From an uncultured Oscillospiraceae bacterium (GTDB lineage Bacteria; Bacillota; Clostridia; Oscillospirales; Acutalibacteraceae): a stretch of DNA of 57,691 nucleotides. Positions within the stretch are counted from its first letter, which is position 1; each line of letters opens with the position of its first letter. Both the position numbers and the translations under genes were made by a program. Under the pieces are notes generated by a model. The model was not told the DNA's origin. It searched no databases and saw only the letters and a list, made by a program, of their open reading frames with translations. Positions 27,101 through 35,582 of the stretch are shown here, in pieces. The stretch covers positions 1 to 57,691 of the forward strand of contig CAJJLZ010000017.1 of the NCBI GenBank assembly GCA_905192745.1, written 5' to 3'.

Positions 27101-29803
27101 ATGGTCACGGATATGAACGCTTCGGCATCCCCGCTCGGCCGGCCCCGCGAACGAACCGGGCAGGCATTTCTGCTCGCGCTGGCGGCCGCCTTCCTGCTGT
27201 TTCTCCCGTTCCTGATCTGGGACAGGGGATATTTCATCTTTTACGGCGACTTCAATGTGCAGCAGATTTCCTTTTATCGAATGGCACACGACGCGATCCG
27301 TTCCGGCAACACTGCCTGGAGCTGGACAACCGACCTTGGCGCGAATTTTGTGGGCTCCTATTCCTTTTACCTTCTGGGCAGTCCTTTCTTCTGGCTCACC
27401 CTCCTGTTCCCCAGCGCCGCCGTCTCCTATTTGATGGCGCCGCTGCTGATGCTCAAATTCGCGCTTTCCTCCCTGACCGCCTACCTGTACCTGCGCCGCT
27501 TCGTGCGGCCGGACTATGCGCTTCTGGGCGGGCTGCTGTACGCTTTTTCCGGGTTTTCCATTTACAATATCTTTTTCAATCATTTTCATGAGGCGATCGT
27601 CTGCTTTCCCCTGATGCTGCTCAGTATGGAGTTGTATATGAAGGAGGGAAAGCGCGGTCCCTTCGCCGTCATGGTGTTTGCCAGCGCCCTGTCCAATTAC
27701 TATTTCTTCATCGGTCAGGCCTTCTTCCTGATGATCTACTGGGTGGTCCGCGCCCTGTCCGGCGAATGGAAGGTGAGCTTCGGCAAATTCTTCTGGCTGG
27801 TGTTTGAAGCGCTGACCGGTACGGCCATGGCAGGGGTGCTGCTTCTCCCCTCTTTTTATTCGGTCATCCAGAACCCCCGCACGGAGAGCCTGCTCTCCGG
27901 CTGGGGCCTGCTGTACTATAATAAGCCCCAGCGGCTGTTCGATATCCTGCATTCCTTCTTCTTCCCGCAGGATATCCCCGCCCGCGCGAGTTTTTTCCCG
28001 GATTCGGACAACAAATGGGCTTCCATGTCGGCCTGGCTGCCGGTTTTCGGCTGCTCAGGCGTGATCGCCTATTTCCAGTCGCGCAAGCATACCGACTGGG
28101 TCCGCCGGATGCTGATTATCCTCTTCTTCTTCTGCGTTATTCCGGGCCTGAACGCCCTGTTCCAGCTTTTTAACCAGATCTATTACGCCCGCTGGTACTA
28201 CATGATGATTCTGATCCTCGTGCTGGCGACCGTAAAGACGCTGGACGAAGCCGATCTGGTGGAGGTCAACTGGGTGCGCGCCTTCGGCTGGACGGGGGGA
28301 ATCACCGCCGCCTTCGCCCTCTTTGTCGGCCTCATGCCGAAATCCTGGGAGCCGGATGAAGAAACCGGGAAAATTACCATCGGTCTGTATAAATATCCCG
28401 AACTGTTCTGGAGCGCCGCCGCCTTCGCCGTGGTGTGCCTGATACTGGCCGCCTTGCTGGTTCATCTGCACCAGCGGGACCGGTCGGCGTTCCGCGGCTG
28501 GTCGATCGGCGTGACCGGGGTGGTCATCCTGCTGTTCGGCTGGTACAGCCTCGGCATGGGGAAGGCGCAGGCGAATTTCACCTCGGATTTTGTCATCGAC
28601 CGGGCGATTGAGGGGGCGGATAAGATCGATCTGCCGGACATGGACAGCTGCCGGATCGACTTCAACGACGGAATGGACAATCTCGGGATGTTCTGGCAGA
28701 CGCCCACCATACAGGCGTTCCAGAGCGTTGTCCCCGGCTCAATCATGGAGTTTTATCCCTCCGTAGGGGTGGAACGGAACGTCGGCTCCCGTCCGGATAC
28801 TTCCCACTATGCGCTGCGCGGTCTGCTTTCGGTAAAGTATCTCTTCGACTATAAAAACGAGGACGGCGGTCAGTATAAGGAAGAAAGCAGTTTCTTTGAG
28901 CAGACGGACCTGAACGGCCAAAGCTCCCTGAAAATGCCGGGCTGGAAATATCACAGCGAGCAGAACGGCTTTCTTATCTATGAAAACGACTATTATGTTC
29001 CTTACGGCTTTACCTATGATTATTACCTCACCCGCTCGGAATACGAAGAATACGCCAAGACCACCCGCGAACTGCTCCTGATGAAGGCCATTGTGGTGGA
29101 GGATGAGGATGCGGCGGCCGTCAGCGGCTTCCTCGATTCCTTTGAAGAAGAGCAGTCCTATCTTGCCGGATTCAGTCAGCAGGAATACCTGCAGGATTGC
29201 GAAGAACGGCGCGCCACGGCGGCCTCTTCTTTCACTCGGGATAACCGCGGCTTTTCCGCCTCCATCTCTCTGCCGGAAGAAAATCTTGTCTTTTTCAGCG
29301 TTCCCTATGAGGAGGGATGGTCGGCCACGGTGAACGGCGAGACGGCGGAGATTTACCGCGTCAACGTCGGTTTCATGGCGGTCCGCTGCCCGGCGGGGGA
29401 AGCGGTATCCATCCGCTTTGACTATCACACCCCCGGTCTGTCCGCCGGCGCGTGGATCTCTCTTGGGGCGCTCGCCCTTCTGCTGCTTTATCTGCTCCTG
29501 CTCCGCCTGTGGGATCGCCGTGTCGCCCGGAAGCGCATGGCCCGCGCCCTCCCCGCCGTTTTCGACGCCGACGTCCGTTCTGAAAACGGAACATCCCTTC
29601 CCGGAGGCTGGACGGAAGGACCTCCTTTCCTCCCGCCCGCCGCGCCGCCGGAGCATCCTTTCGTTTCCGCCAATGACCAGCCGGAAACCGGTGAAGGCGA
29701 CGGATTTGATCTCTACCGGTATTATCCGGCGCAGCCGGAGAAACCGGCTTTTCCCGACGGGATCGGAGAGGACGAAGAAAGAAACGACCGGCCGGCGGAG
29801 TGA
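27101..29803 (+). CDS. YfhO-family polytopic membrane protein
   Basis: A 900-residue protein with about 12-14 membrane segments in its first 480 residues, a large extracytoplasmic beta-rich domain (about 490-770, with many Tyr/Asp/Glu), a final membrane segment (about 785-800) and a charged proline-rich cytoplasmic tail. This is the YfhO layout, a GT-C-like family that in Gram-positives helps glycosylate lipoteichoic acid or other surface polymers. The DNFQQ-like GDFNVQQISFYR motif near residue 50 sits in the first outer loop, as expected. Start could also be 27113. Function assigned by family resemblance; donor and acceptor are unknown. Confidence 0.85.
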   Translation: MVTDMNASASPLGRPRERTGQAFLLALAAAFLLFLPFLIWDRGYFIFYGDFNVQQISFYRMAHDAIRSGNTAWSWTTDLGANFVGSYSFYLLGSPFFWLTLLFPSAAVSYLMAPLLMLKFALSSLTAYLYLRRFVRPDYALLGGLLYAFSGFSIYNIFFNHFHEAIVCFPLMLLSMELYMKEGKRGPFAVMVFASALSNYYFFIGQAFFLMIYWVVRALSGEWKVSFGKFFWLVFEALTGTAMAGVLLLPSFYSVIQNPRTESLLSGWGLLYYNKPQRLFDILHSFFFPQDIPARASFFPDSDNKWASMSAWLPVFGCSGVIAYFQSRKHTDWVRRMLIILFFFCVIPGLNALFQLFNQIYYARWYYMMILILVLATVKTLDEADLVEVNWVRAFGWTGGITAAFALFVGLMPKSWEPDEETGKITIGLYKYPELFWSAAAFAVVCLILAALLVHLHQRDRSAFRGWSIGVTGVVILLFGWYSLGMGKAQANFTSDFVIDRAIEGADKIDLPDMDSCRIDFNDGMDNLGMFWQTPTIQAFQSVVPGSIMEFYPSVGVERNVGSRPDTSHYALRGLLSVKYLFDYKNEDGGQYKEESSFFEQTDLNGQSSLKMPGWKYHSEQNGFLIYENDYYVPYGFTYDYYLTRSEYEEYAKTTRELLLMKAIVVEDEDAAAVSGFLDSFEEEQSYLAGFSQQEYLQDCEERRATAASSFTRDNRGFSASISLPEENLVFFSVPYEEGWSATVNGETAEIYRVNVGFMAVRCPAGEAVSIRFDYHTPGLSAGAWISLGALALLLLYLLLLRLWDRRVARKRMARALPAVFDADVRSENGTSLPGGWTEGPPFLPPAAPPEHPFVSANDQPETGEGDGFDLYRYYPAQPEKPAFPDGIGEDEERNDRPAE

Positions 29804-29831
29804 GCCGCGCCCCGGTCTTAAAGAACAACGC

Positions 29832-29870
29832 ATCCGGGTGGAGGGGGACCCCTTCCACCCGGATATTTCA
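29832..29870 (+). terminator. Terminator after the yfhO-like gene
   Basis: An 11-bp stem ATCCGGGTGGA / TCCACCCGGAT around a G/C-rich inner loop, followed by ATTTCATTC. Confidence 0.7.
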
Positions 29871-29956
29871 TTCACAGAGCCATCCCAAGCCGTTGAAACA
29901 CCGTGCCTGTACATGGATAAAGCGGCGTTTCAGCAAAGCTGCCGCAAAATCCGCCG

Positions 29957-30005
29957 TTGCATGGCTTCCCGCTGATATGATAAGATATAGGTATAGATAT
30001 CTATA
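29957..30005 (+). promoter_or_regulatory. Promoter and 14-bp palindrome before DUF1538
   Basis: TTGCAT (29957), 18-base spacer, TAAGAT (29981-29986), then the perfect palindrome TATAGATATCTATA at 29992-30005, around the expected start of transcription. It is a candidate operator for an unknown regulator. Confidence 0.55.
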
Positions 30006-30044
30006 ATGGGGGAATATTTCCGCCCGGGGAAAGGACGGATGCGA

Positions 30045-31604
30045 ATGAACAAACAACTCAAGGAAAAGGTGATGGAGGCCCTGACCTCCATCCTGCCGAT
30101 CACGGCCATTGTCCTGCTTTTAAGCGTAACGGTCGCTCCGCTTGGAAACAGCGTAATGATGCTGTTTTTGTTCGGCGCACTGATGCTGATCGCGGGGATG
30201 GGCCTGTTCACCCTAGGGGCGGAGATGGCCATGCTCCCCATGGGGGAAGGCATCGGTGTGCAGCTGAGCAAAAACAAACGAATCCTTCTGCCGGTTTTGG
30301 TCTGCTTTATTCTGGGGGTGGTAATCACCATCGCGGAACCCGACCTGCAGGTGCTGGCGACGCAGATTCCCTCCGTTCCCAATATGGTCCTGATCCTGTC
30401 GGTCGCCGTCGGAGTGGGGGGCTTTCTGGCCGTCGCCGTGCTCCGGATGATCTTCCGCGTCCGCCTGTCCGTTTTACTGATCGGGTTTTACGGGTTGGTA
30501 TTCCTTCTGGCGTTTTTCGCACCGGACGATTTCATTCCCGCCGCCTTTGATTCGGGCGGGGTGACCACCGGCCCGATTACCGTTCCCTTTATCATGGCGC
30601 TTGGCCTCGGTTTGACCGCCATGCGAAGCGATAAGAACTCGGAAAACGACAGCTTCGGCCTCGTCGCGCTCAGCAGCATCGGCCCGATCCTGTCGGTGCT
30701 GGTACTCGGCATTTTCTACAAGCCCGCCGCCGTTACCCAGGAAACCATTCCCCTCGCCGACCTGACCGATACCCGGGACGTAATGCGGGAATTCCTGACC
30801 GCTTTCCCCGCCTATGCCAAAGAGGTGCTGGCGGCGCTGTTTCCCATTGCGGCGATTTTCCTTCTTTTCCAACTGCTCTCCCGCCGGTTCCGCGGACGGC
30901 AGCTGCTGCGGGTCGCCGTCGGCTTTCTGTATACCTATGTTGGGCTGGTGCTTTTCCTGACCGGAGCCAACGTGGGCTTTATGCCGGCCGGACAGTTGAT
31001 CGGCACCGAAATCGCCGGCGGGGCGTTCCAATTCCTGCTGATTCCGGTCGGGATGCTGCTCGGTTATTTCATTGTGGCGGCGGAACCGGCCGTCCATGTG
31101 CTGAAAAAGCAGGTGGAAGAGGTCTCCAACGGCGCGATCACCCAACGCACCATCCGGCACAGTCTGTCGATCGGCGTAGCGCTGTCCGTCGGACTGTCGA
31201 TGCTCCGGATCGTTCTGGGCATCCATATTTTCTGGTTTCTGATTCCCGGCTATCTGCTCTCTCTGGCAATGACTTTCTTTGTTCCTCCGCTATTCACCGC
31301 CGTCGCGTTCGACTCGGGCGGCGTGGCCAGCGGCGCGATGACTACCACCTTCCTTCTGCCGATGGCCATGGGCGCGTGTACGGCGCTGGGGGGGAATCTG
31401 ATGACCGACGCGTTCGGCATCGTCGCCATGGTGGCGATGACGCCGCTGATTACCATCCAGTCGCTGGGCGCGCGGGCCGAACTGAAGAAAAAGGCCGCCC
31501 ACCGGAAATTCGTCCATCAGCTGGAACAGGTAGAGGATACCATCCTGTATTTTGACGAAGAACCCGAAACCATCGAAAAGGCAGGTGCCGGCGATTATGT
31601 CTGA
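30045..31604 (+). CDS. DUF1538 membrane protein
   Basis: A 519-residue protein with about 12-14 membrane helices in two related halves. Each half carries the same loop: AFDSGGVTTGPITVPF in the first (about residues 165-180) and AFDSGGVASGAMTTTF in the second (about 422-437), a sign of ancient duplication with probable inverted or parallel repeat topology. GMGLFTLGAEMAMLPMGE near residue 48 fits DUF1538. The start at 30045 is nine bases after AAAGGA; upstream in-frame ATGs at 30006 and 30039 are less well placed. The stop overlaps the next gene by eight bases. A transporter or channel is inferred; the transported species is unknown. Confidence 0.88.
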   Translation: MNKQLKEKVMEALTSILPITAIVLLLSVTVAPLGNSVMMLFLFGALMLIAGMGLFTLGAEMAMLPMGEGIGVQLSKNKRILLPVLVCFILGVVITIAEPDLQVLATQIPSVPNMVLILSVAVGVGGFLAVAVLRMIFRVRLSVLLIGFYGLVFLLAFFAPDDFIPAAFDSGGVTTGPITVPFIMALGLGLTAMRSDKNSENDSFGLVALSSIGPILSVLVLGIFYKPAAVTQETIPLADLTDTRDVMREFLTAFPAYAKEVLAALFPIAAIFLLFQLLSRRFRGRQLLRVAVGFLYTYVGLVLFLTGANVGFMPAGQLIGTEIAGGAFQFLLIPVGMLLGYFIVAAEPAVHVLKKQVEEVSNGAITQRTIRHSLSIGVALSVGLSMLRIVLGIHIFWFLIPGYLLSLAMTFFVPPLFTAVAFDSGGVASGAMTTTFLLPMAMGACTALGGNLMTDAFGIVAMVAMTPLITIQSLGARAELKKKAAHRKFVHQLEQVEDTILYFDEEPETIEKAGAGDYV

Positions 31605-32295
31605 GAAAACGGAACCGATGATGCTTCTGGTCACCATTGTGGAGCGCGGATACGGCAACACGGTGACGGACCTCTATATGGAACGGCGGGTGCATCTGCA
31701 TCAGCTCTGTGCCGGTCACGGCTCCGCCTCGTCGGAAGTACTGGACAGTCTGGGGGTTGGAAGCAGCGAAAAGGATATTGTTTTCAGCTTTGCGTCAAAG
31801 TCCGCCATGGCTCCCCTCCTTGAGGAGCTGGGAGGTCCGTTCGGGAAAAAAATCGGCTGCCGGGGAATCGCCTTTCTTCTCCCCCTGACCGCGATCAACC
31901 GGCTGATCGCGGCGGCGCTCACCATCCGGGAAAGCGACATTGGAGCGGAATCGACCGCAAACGGAGGGATTCATGTGGAAACAGCACAGGAAAAGAAAAA
32001 CAGCCTTATTCTGATTACGGTGAATTATGGCTATACCGACGCGGTAATGGAAACCGCGCGAAAAGCCGGGGCAACCGGCGGCACCGTCCTTCGCACCCGC
32101 TGGGTGGGAACCGAGCAACTCGAACAGTTTCATGGAATCACCCTGCAGGAGGAAAAGGAAATGCTGATGATTGTGGCGGAAAACGCCGCCCGCAACCGAA
32201 TCATGGAGGCGGTGAACGCCGAGCACGGGCTGAAAACCGACGCCCATGCCATGCTCTGCTCCCTCCCCGTGGAAAAGGCCTTCTGGATTTCATAA
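31597..32295 (+). CDS. Tandem double P-II-like regulatory protein
   Basis: A 232-residue protein made of two P-II-like halves (about 1-120 and 125-232). The second half has the P-II signature ARKAGATGGTVLRTR; both halves carry an EKD/EKE-hydrophobic strand (EKDIVFSFAS and EKEMLMIVAE). P-II proteins trimerise, bind ATP/ADP or other effectors and gate transporters, so two fused halves suggest a pseudo-hexameric variant. It overlaps the DUF1538 stop by eight bases, which points to translational coupling and a physical partnership like GlnK-AmtB. The T-loop is not conserved in the classical form. Confidence 0.85.
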   Translation: MSEKTEPMMLLVTIVERGYGNTVTDLYMERRVHLHQLCAGHGSASSEVLDSLGVGSSEKDIVFSFASKSAMAPLLEELGGPFGKKIGCRGIAFLLPLTAINRLIAAALTIRESDIGAESTANGGIHVETAQEKKNSLILITVNYGYTDAVMETARKAGATGGTVLRTRWVGTEQLEQFHGITLQEEKEMLMIVAENAARNRIMEAVNAEHGLKTDAHAMLCSLPVEKAFWIS

Positions 32296-32299
32296 CGTG

Positions 32300-32351
32300 A
32301 AAAAGCGAGTCGAAAGGAATGGGAATGTTCCCTTCGGCTCGCTTTTTTATT
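32300..32351. terminator. Bidirectional terminator
   Basis: AAAAAGCGAGTCGAAAGG pairs imperfectly with CCCTTCGGCTCGCTTTTTT around a 12-base loop. It ends the P-II transcript and the minus-strand operon opposite. Confidence 0.88.
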
Positions 32352-32417
32352 GTTCATCAAAGCGTACAGAATCCCGCATGGCACAGGCAGACATCGCTGG
32401 CCTCCGAGCGATCCGTA

Positions 32418-32723
32418 TTATCGATAATACTTATAATACGCAACCACGATCTTTCCCTCGGCGCGGATAACGACGCCGTCCAGACTCAACAGCTCGCCGC
32501 AGCGCGCCCCCTTGGCCGGACAGCGGAATACCTCCGACCCGTTGCAGACAATCACAATCTGCCCGTCCTTCGTGTTCAGCCGTCCTTCGTGCCCGATCAC
32601 CGTCTCAATCTGCGTTTCCGGGTCCCGCCGGGCGACATATTTCACGCTCCGTCCGTCAAGCCGGGCAAGGAGGGCCGCCGTCTCCTTTTCCTCCGGCGAT
32701 TTTCGCTTTCCAAACAGCCCCAA
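32418..32723 (-). CDS. Small hypothetical protein, partner of the DUF815 ATPase
   Basis: No family recognised. The 101-residue product starts MGLFGKRKSPEEKE, then a compact beta-rich domain (VKYVARRDPETQIETVIG, GQIVIVCNG, VVIRAEGKIVVAYY) with two cysteines and a Tyr-rich end. The start is TTG at 32723, eight bases after AAGGAGGAGG; the open frame upstream to 32798 overlaps the ATPase. The gene overlaps nothing else and lies 16 bases after the ATPase stop, so the two are likely co-expressed. Confidence 0.75.
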   Translation of the reverse strand: MGLFGKRKSPEEKETAALLARLDGRSVKYVARRDPETQIETVIGHEGRLNTKDGQIVIVCNGSEVFRCPAKGARCGELLSLDGVVIRAEGKIVVAYYKYYR

Positions 32724-32739
32724 TCCGCGCGCCTCCTCC

Positions 32740-34008
32740 TTATAACGCTTCGCCCCGGCCCAGCCGGGCCTGCGCGTCCGCGATAAACTGCCGGGCATAC
32801 CGGGGGGAGCGGGCGCCCCGTTCCAGTGCCCAGCGTTCCGCCGCGTCCAGCAGCGTTTTTTTGTCCACCTGCAGCCCGCGGTCGTTCGCGATCTGCTCCA
32901 CGATATCCAGAAAGCGCTGTTTATCCGGCATCAGGAAGGTCAGGCTGATCCCAAACCGGTCGGAAAGGGAAACCGCCTCCTGCACCGTATCGGCGCTGTG
33001 CACCTCGTCCCCCTGCCGGGAGCTGAAGGTCTCCTTCAGCAAATGCCGGCGGTTGGATGTGGCATAGATCACCACATTGGCCGGCCGGGAGGCCAGCCCG
33101 CCCTCCAGCACCGCCTTCAGGGCGGCGAAGGAATCGTCGTCGTCCGTGAAGGACAGATCGTCGATAAAGACGATGAACTTCATCGGAACCGACGCCAGAT
33201 GACCGGTCAGGTCGGGAAGCTGCCGCAGATACTCCTTCGGCATTTCAATCATCCGCAGTCCTTCGTCCGCGTACTCGTTGAGCAGCGCCTTGACGGTGGA
33301 GGACTTTCCCGTCCCCCGGTCGCCGTACAGCAGCATATTGTTCGCCTCAAACCCGTCCAGAAAAGCGCGGGTGTTGTCGACGGCAATCCGGCGCTGGTAT
33401 TCATATCCCTTGAGGTTGGACAGCCGGATCGGGTCGGAGTGCTCCACCGGAAGCATTTCGCCGTCCCGCCAGAGAAAAGCGCGATGGCTGGTAAAGCAGC
33501 CGCAGCCGTGGAGACGGTGATAATCCCGCAGCGCGTCCATGCACAAGCCCCACGGCCCGTCGAGCGGCGCGGGAGCGGGTCCCGTTCCCCAGCGGGGGAG
33601 GCGGGCGGCCAGCGTCGGCTCCAGCCCTTCCAGCAGGACGGAAGCGTCCGCCGACGCGGCCCGGTAAAGCACATCCAGATCCCGCCGGGCGAGCCCGGTC
33701 AGCTCCTCCGGCACAGCGAGGGCCACTCCGCGGTCGGTTACCCGCAGCCGCGCCGCCGCCAGACGGGAAACAAACGCGTTCTCATCCGCGAGCACCTCCT
33801 CCGCCACGGCGGAGGGCAGGCTGCCGAATTGTCCCCGGTTCGCCAGTTCCGCACAAAGCGCTCCCCAGCCCGCGCAGACCGCCTCCGGATCGTGGATGTC
33901 CGCCGCCCGGTACAGCGCCAGCAGCGCCGCCGTAACCGGCCGCTCCAGCACCTTCCGATAAATCGTCAGGGAGAGAAACTCCCGATAAGTAAACTCCGCC
34001 TGTGTCAT
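32740..34008 (-). CDS. DUF815 family AAA+ ATPase
   Basis: A 422-residue ATPase. The AAA module occupies the C-terminal half: GDRGTGKSS is the Walker A (about residue 229), FIVFIDDLSF the Walker B, and YATSNRRHLL a sensor 1-like segment, with a DRFGISL stretch after it. The N-terminal half is alpha-helical and variable. DUF815 proteins are uncharacterised AAA+ ATPases. It is followed by a 101-residue partner and preceded, 50 bases away, by a sugar acetyltransferase on the same strand. Function unknown. Confidence 0.88.
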   Translation of the reverse strand: MTQAEFTYREFLSLTIYRKVLERPVTAALLALYRAADIHDPEAVCAGWGALCAELANRGQFGSLPSAVAEEVLADENAFVSRLAAARLRVTDRGVALAVPEELTGLARRDLDVLYRAASADASVLLEGLEPTLAARLPRWGTGPAPAPLDGPWGLCMDALRDYHRLHGCGCFTSHRAFLWRDGEMLPVEHSDPIRLSNLKGYEYQRRIAVDNTRAFLDGFEANNMLLYGDRGTGKSSTVKALLNEYADEGLRMIEMPKEYLRQLPDLTGHLASVPMKFIVFIDDLSFTDDDDSFAALKAVLEGGLASRPANVVIYATSNRRHLLKETFSSRQGDEVHSADTVQEAVSLSDRFGISLTFLMPDKQRFLDIVEQIANDRGLQVDKKTLLDAAERWALERGARSPRYARQFIADAQARLGRGEAL

Positions 34009-34057
34009 GGTTGATTCGACCCTTCCTGATTTGGAATTCCGTCTGCCGGCTTTTTGT

Positions 34058-34672
34058 TTATTCGAGATCGATTTCCCGATCCCGGTAATAATATTTCCAA
34101 TCCCGTTCGCCGATCTCCCGCAGGAGCCGGCAGGGATTTCCGACCGCCACCACGTTGGCGGGCACGTCCTTCGTGACCACGCTGCCCGCGCCGATCACCG
34201 TATTGTCGCCGATATGCACCCCGGGCAGGATGACCGCACCCGCCCCGATCCAGACGTTGCTGCCGATCTCAACAGGCAGATTGTACTGCGCCTGCTTCCG
34301 CCTCAGCTCCGGATGAACCGGATGCCCCGCGGTCGCGACCGTCACATTCGGGCCGAACATCACACAGTCCCCCACCCGGATCGCGGTGTCGTCCACCAGC
34401 GTCAGATTAAAATTGGCGTACACATCCCGTCCGAAGGTCACGTTCCGCCCGCCCCAGTTGGCGTGGAACGGCGGTTCGATATAGCAACCCTCCCCAATGG
34501 CGGCGAACATCTCCCGCAGCAGGGCGCCGCGCTTCTCTGTCTCGGAGGGACGGGTGTGATTATACTCATACAGTTTTTCCAGACAGCTCTGCTGTTCCGC
34601 CATCAGCCTCTCGTCGCTGCAGTAATACAGCCTTCCACCGTTCATTCGGCTGAAAAGTTCGTTCCGTTCCAC
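34058..34672 (-). CDS. Sugar O-acetyltransferase (Maa/LacA type)
   Basis: A 204-residue left-handed beta-helix acetyltransferase of the maltose/galactoside family: hexapeptide repeats such as IGSNVWIGAGAVILPG and IGDNTVIGAGSVVTKD, the catalytic histidine in TAGHPVHP, and VVAVGNPCRLLREIG at the end. It transfers acetyl from acetyl-CoA to a sugar hydroxyl. The start is GTG at 34672, six bases after AGGAGG; the ATG at 34678 directly abuts that site. It probably shares a transcript with the DUF815 ATPase. Confidence 0.92.
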   Translation of the reverse strand: MERNELFSRMNGGRLYYCSDERLMAEQQSCLEKLYEYNHTRPSETEKRGALLREMFAAIGEGCYIEPPFHANWGGRNVTFGRDVYANFNLTLVDDTAIRVGDCVMFGPNVTVATAGHPVHPELRRKQAQYNLPVEIGSNVWIGAGAVILPGVHIGDNTVIGAGSVVTKDVPANVVAVGNPCRLLREIGERDWKYYYRDREIDLE

Positions 34673-34709
34673 AGGCATCCTCCTTTTTGCGGATGGCCGC
34701 CGGATCGGT

Positions 34710-34738
34710 TTGCACCCCGTCCCGATCCGTGCTATACT
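34710..34738 (+). promoter_or_regulatory. Promoter for the SLOG-family gene
   Basis: TTGCAC, a 17-base spacer ending in an extended TGC, and TATACT, about 120 bases before the GTG start. Confidence 0.75.
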
Positions 34739-34762
34739 GAACACCAAAACCGCCGCTTCCTC

Positions 34763-34791
34763 AGTCTATCACAACCCCGTCCTCTTTTCAA
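34763..34791 (-). promoter_or_regulatory. Promoter for the acetyltransferase operon
   Basis: On the minus strand TTGAAA, a 17-base spacer and TAGACT, about 90 bases before the acetyltransferase start; divergent from the plus-strand promoter next to it. Confidence 0.6.
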
Positions 34792-34859
34792 TAAAAAGCA
34801 CAGGAAGGAAAGCGGGCCGATTTGCGAAGGGTTAAAAAGGCGGAAAGGAGATATTCACC

Positions 34860-35417
34860 GTGCTTTCCTTTAACGAGCCCCTCTGGGATCGGGCGGGGAC
34901 CTGCTGCTTCACCGGCCACCGGCCGAACAGGCTTCCCTCCGGCTACCGGCGGGATCCGTCCGCCTGCGCCCCGCTGCGTTCCGCTCTGCGGGAAGCGATC
35001 CTTCAGGCGGTACGGGACGGCTTCACCACCTTTGTGTCCGGCATGGCGCTGGGGGTGGACACTTGGGCGGCGGAAGAGGTGCTTGCGCTGAAAGCGGCCG
35101 GTCAGCCGCTGCGGCTGATCGCCGCCCTCCCCTGCCCGGAACAGGACGCCCGCTGGGGAGAAACCGACCGGCAGCAATACCGCGCCCTGTTGGAACGGGC
35201 GGACGATGTTTTTCTCGCCAGCGACCGGTATACCCCCTATTGCATGGGAGCGCGAAACCGCTGGATGACCGCCCATTCCTCCCGCCTGATCGCGGTATTC
35301 GACGGCGGCTCCGGCGGGACGGCCAACACCGTCCGTTATGCGGAAGAACAGGGGCTTGAAATCGTGCGGATTGATCCCGGAGAAGCACGGGTCGTTCCCA
35401 GCGGGCAAGAGCGCTAA
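34860..35417 (+). CDS. SLOG/DUF1273-type (YpsA-like) protein
   Basis: A 185-residue Rossmann-like SLOG domain protein. CCFTGHRPNRL at the start, FVSGMALGVDTWAAEEVL in the middle and DGGSGGTANTVRYAEEQ near the end match the DUF1273/YpsA family, thought to bind nucleotides or ADP-ribose-like ligands. B. subtilis YpsA influences cell division. The start is GTG, after AAAGGAGATATTCACC. It stands alone between the acetyltransferase and ilv operons. Confidence 0.88.
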   Translation: MLSFNEPLWDRAGTCCFTGHRPNRLPSGYRRDPSACAPLRSALREAILQAVRDGFTTFVSGMALGVDTWAAEEVLALKAAGQPLRLIAALPCPEQDARWGETDRQQYRALLERADDVFLASDRYTPYCMGARNRWMTAHSSRLIAVFDGGSGGTANTVRYAEEQGLEIVRIDPGEARVVPSGQER

Positions 35418-35469
35418 AAACTGTTGTCTGTGAGGGCGGCGTTTTTACGCTTTAGCAAATAAAAATGTG

Positions 35470-35498
35470 TTGACTTTTTTTGATATCCGCTATAGAAT
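35470..35498 (+). promoter_or_regulatory. Promoter of the ilvB-ilvN-ilvC operon
   Basis: TTGACT, a 17-base spacer and TAGAAT, 85 bases before ilvB. The leader holds an 8-bp stem-loop CGCTTTAT / ATAAAGCG (35516-35535) but no T-box elements, leader peptide or terminator. Confidence 0.8.
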
Positions 35499-35582
35499 AA
35501 GTTAAAAAGCAGGCTCGCTTTATTTTGATAAAGCGTTCGGACGCCGGCTTTCAGCAACAGCAGAGCGGAAAGGGTGGATGAC

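Noticed and set aside
28739..29914. 391-codon minus-strand frame opposite the yfhO-like gene
   Set aside because: Antisense; Arg/Gly-rich with no family.
35499..35582. Possible T-box or leader-peptide attenuator before ilvB
   Set aside because: Short leader with one small stem-loop, no run of branched-chain codons and no terminator.
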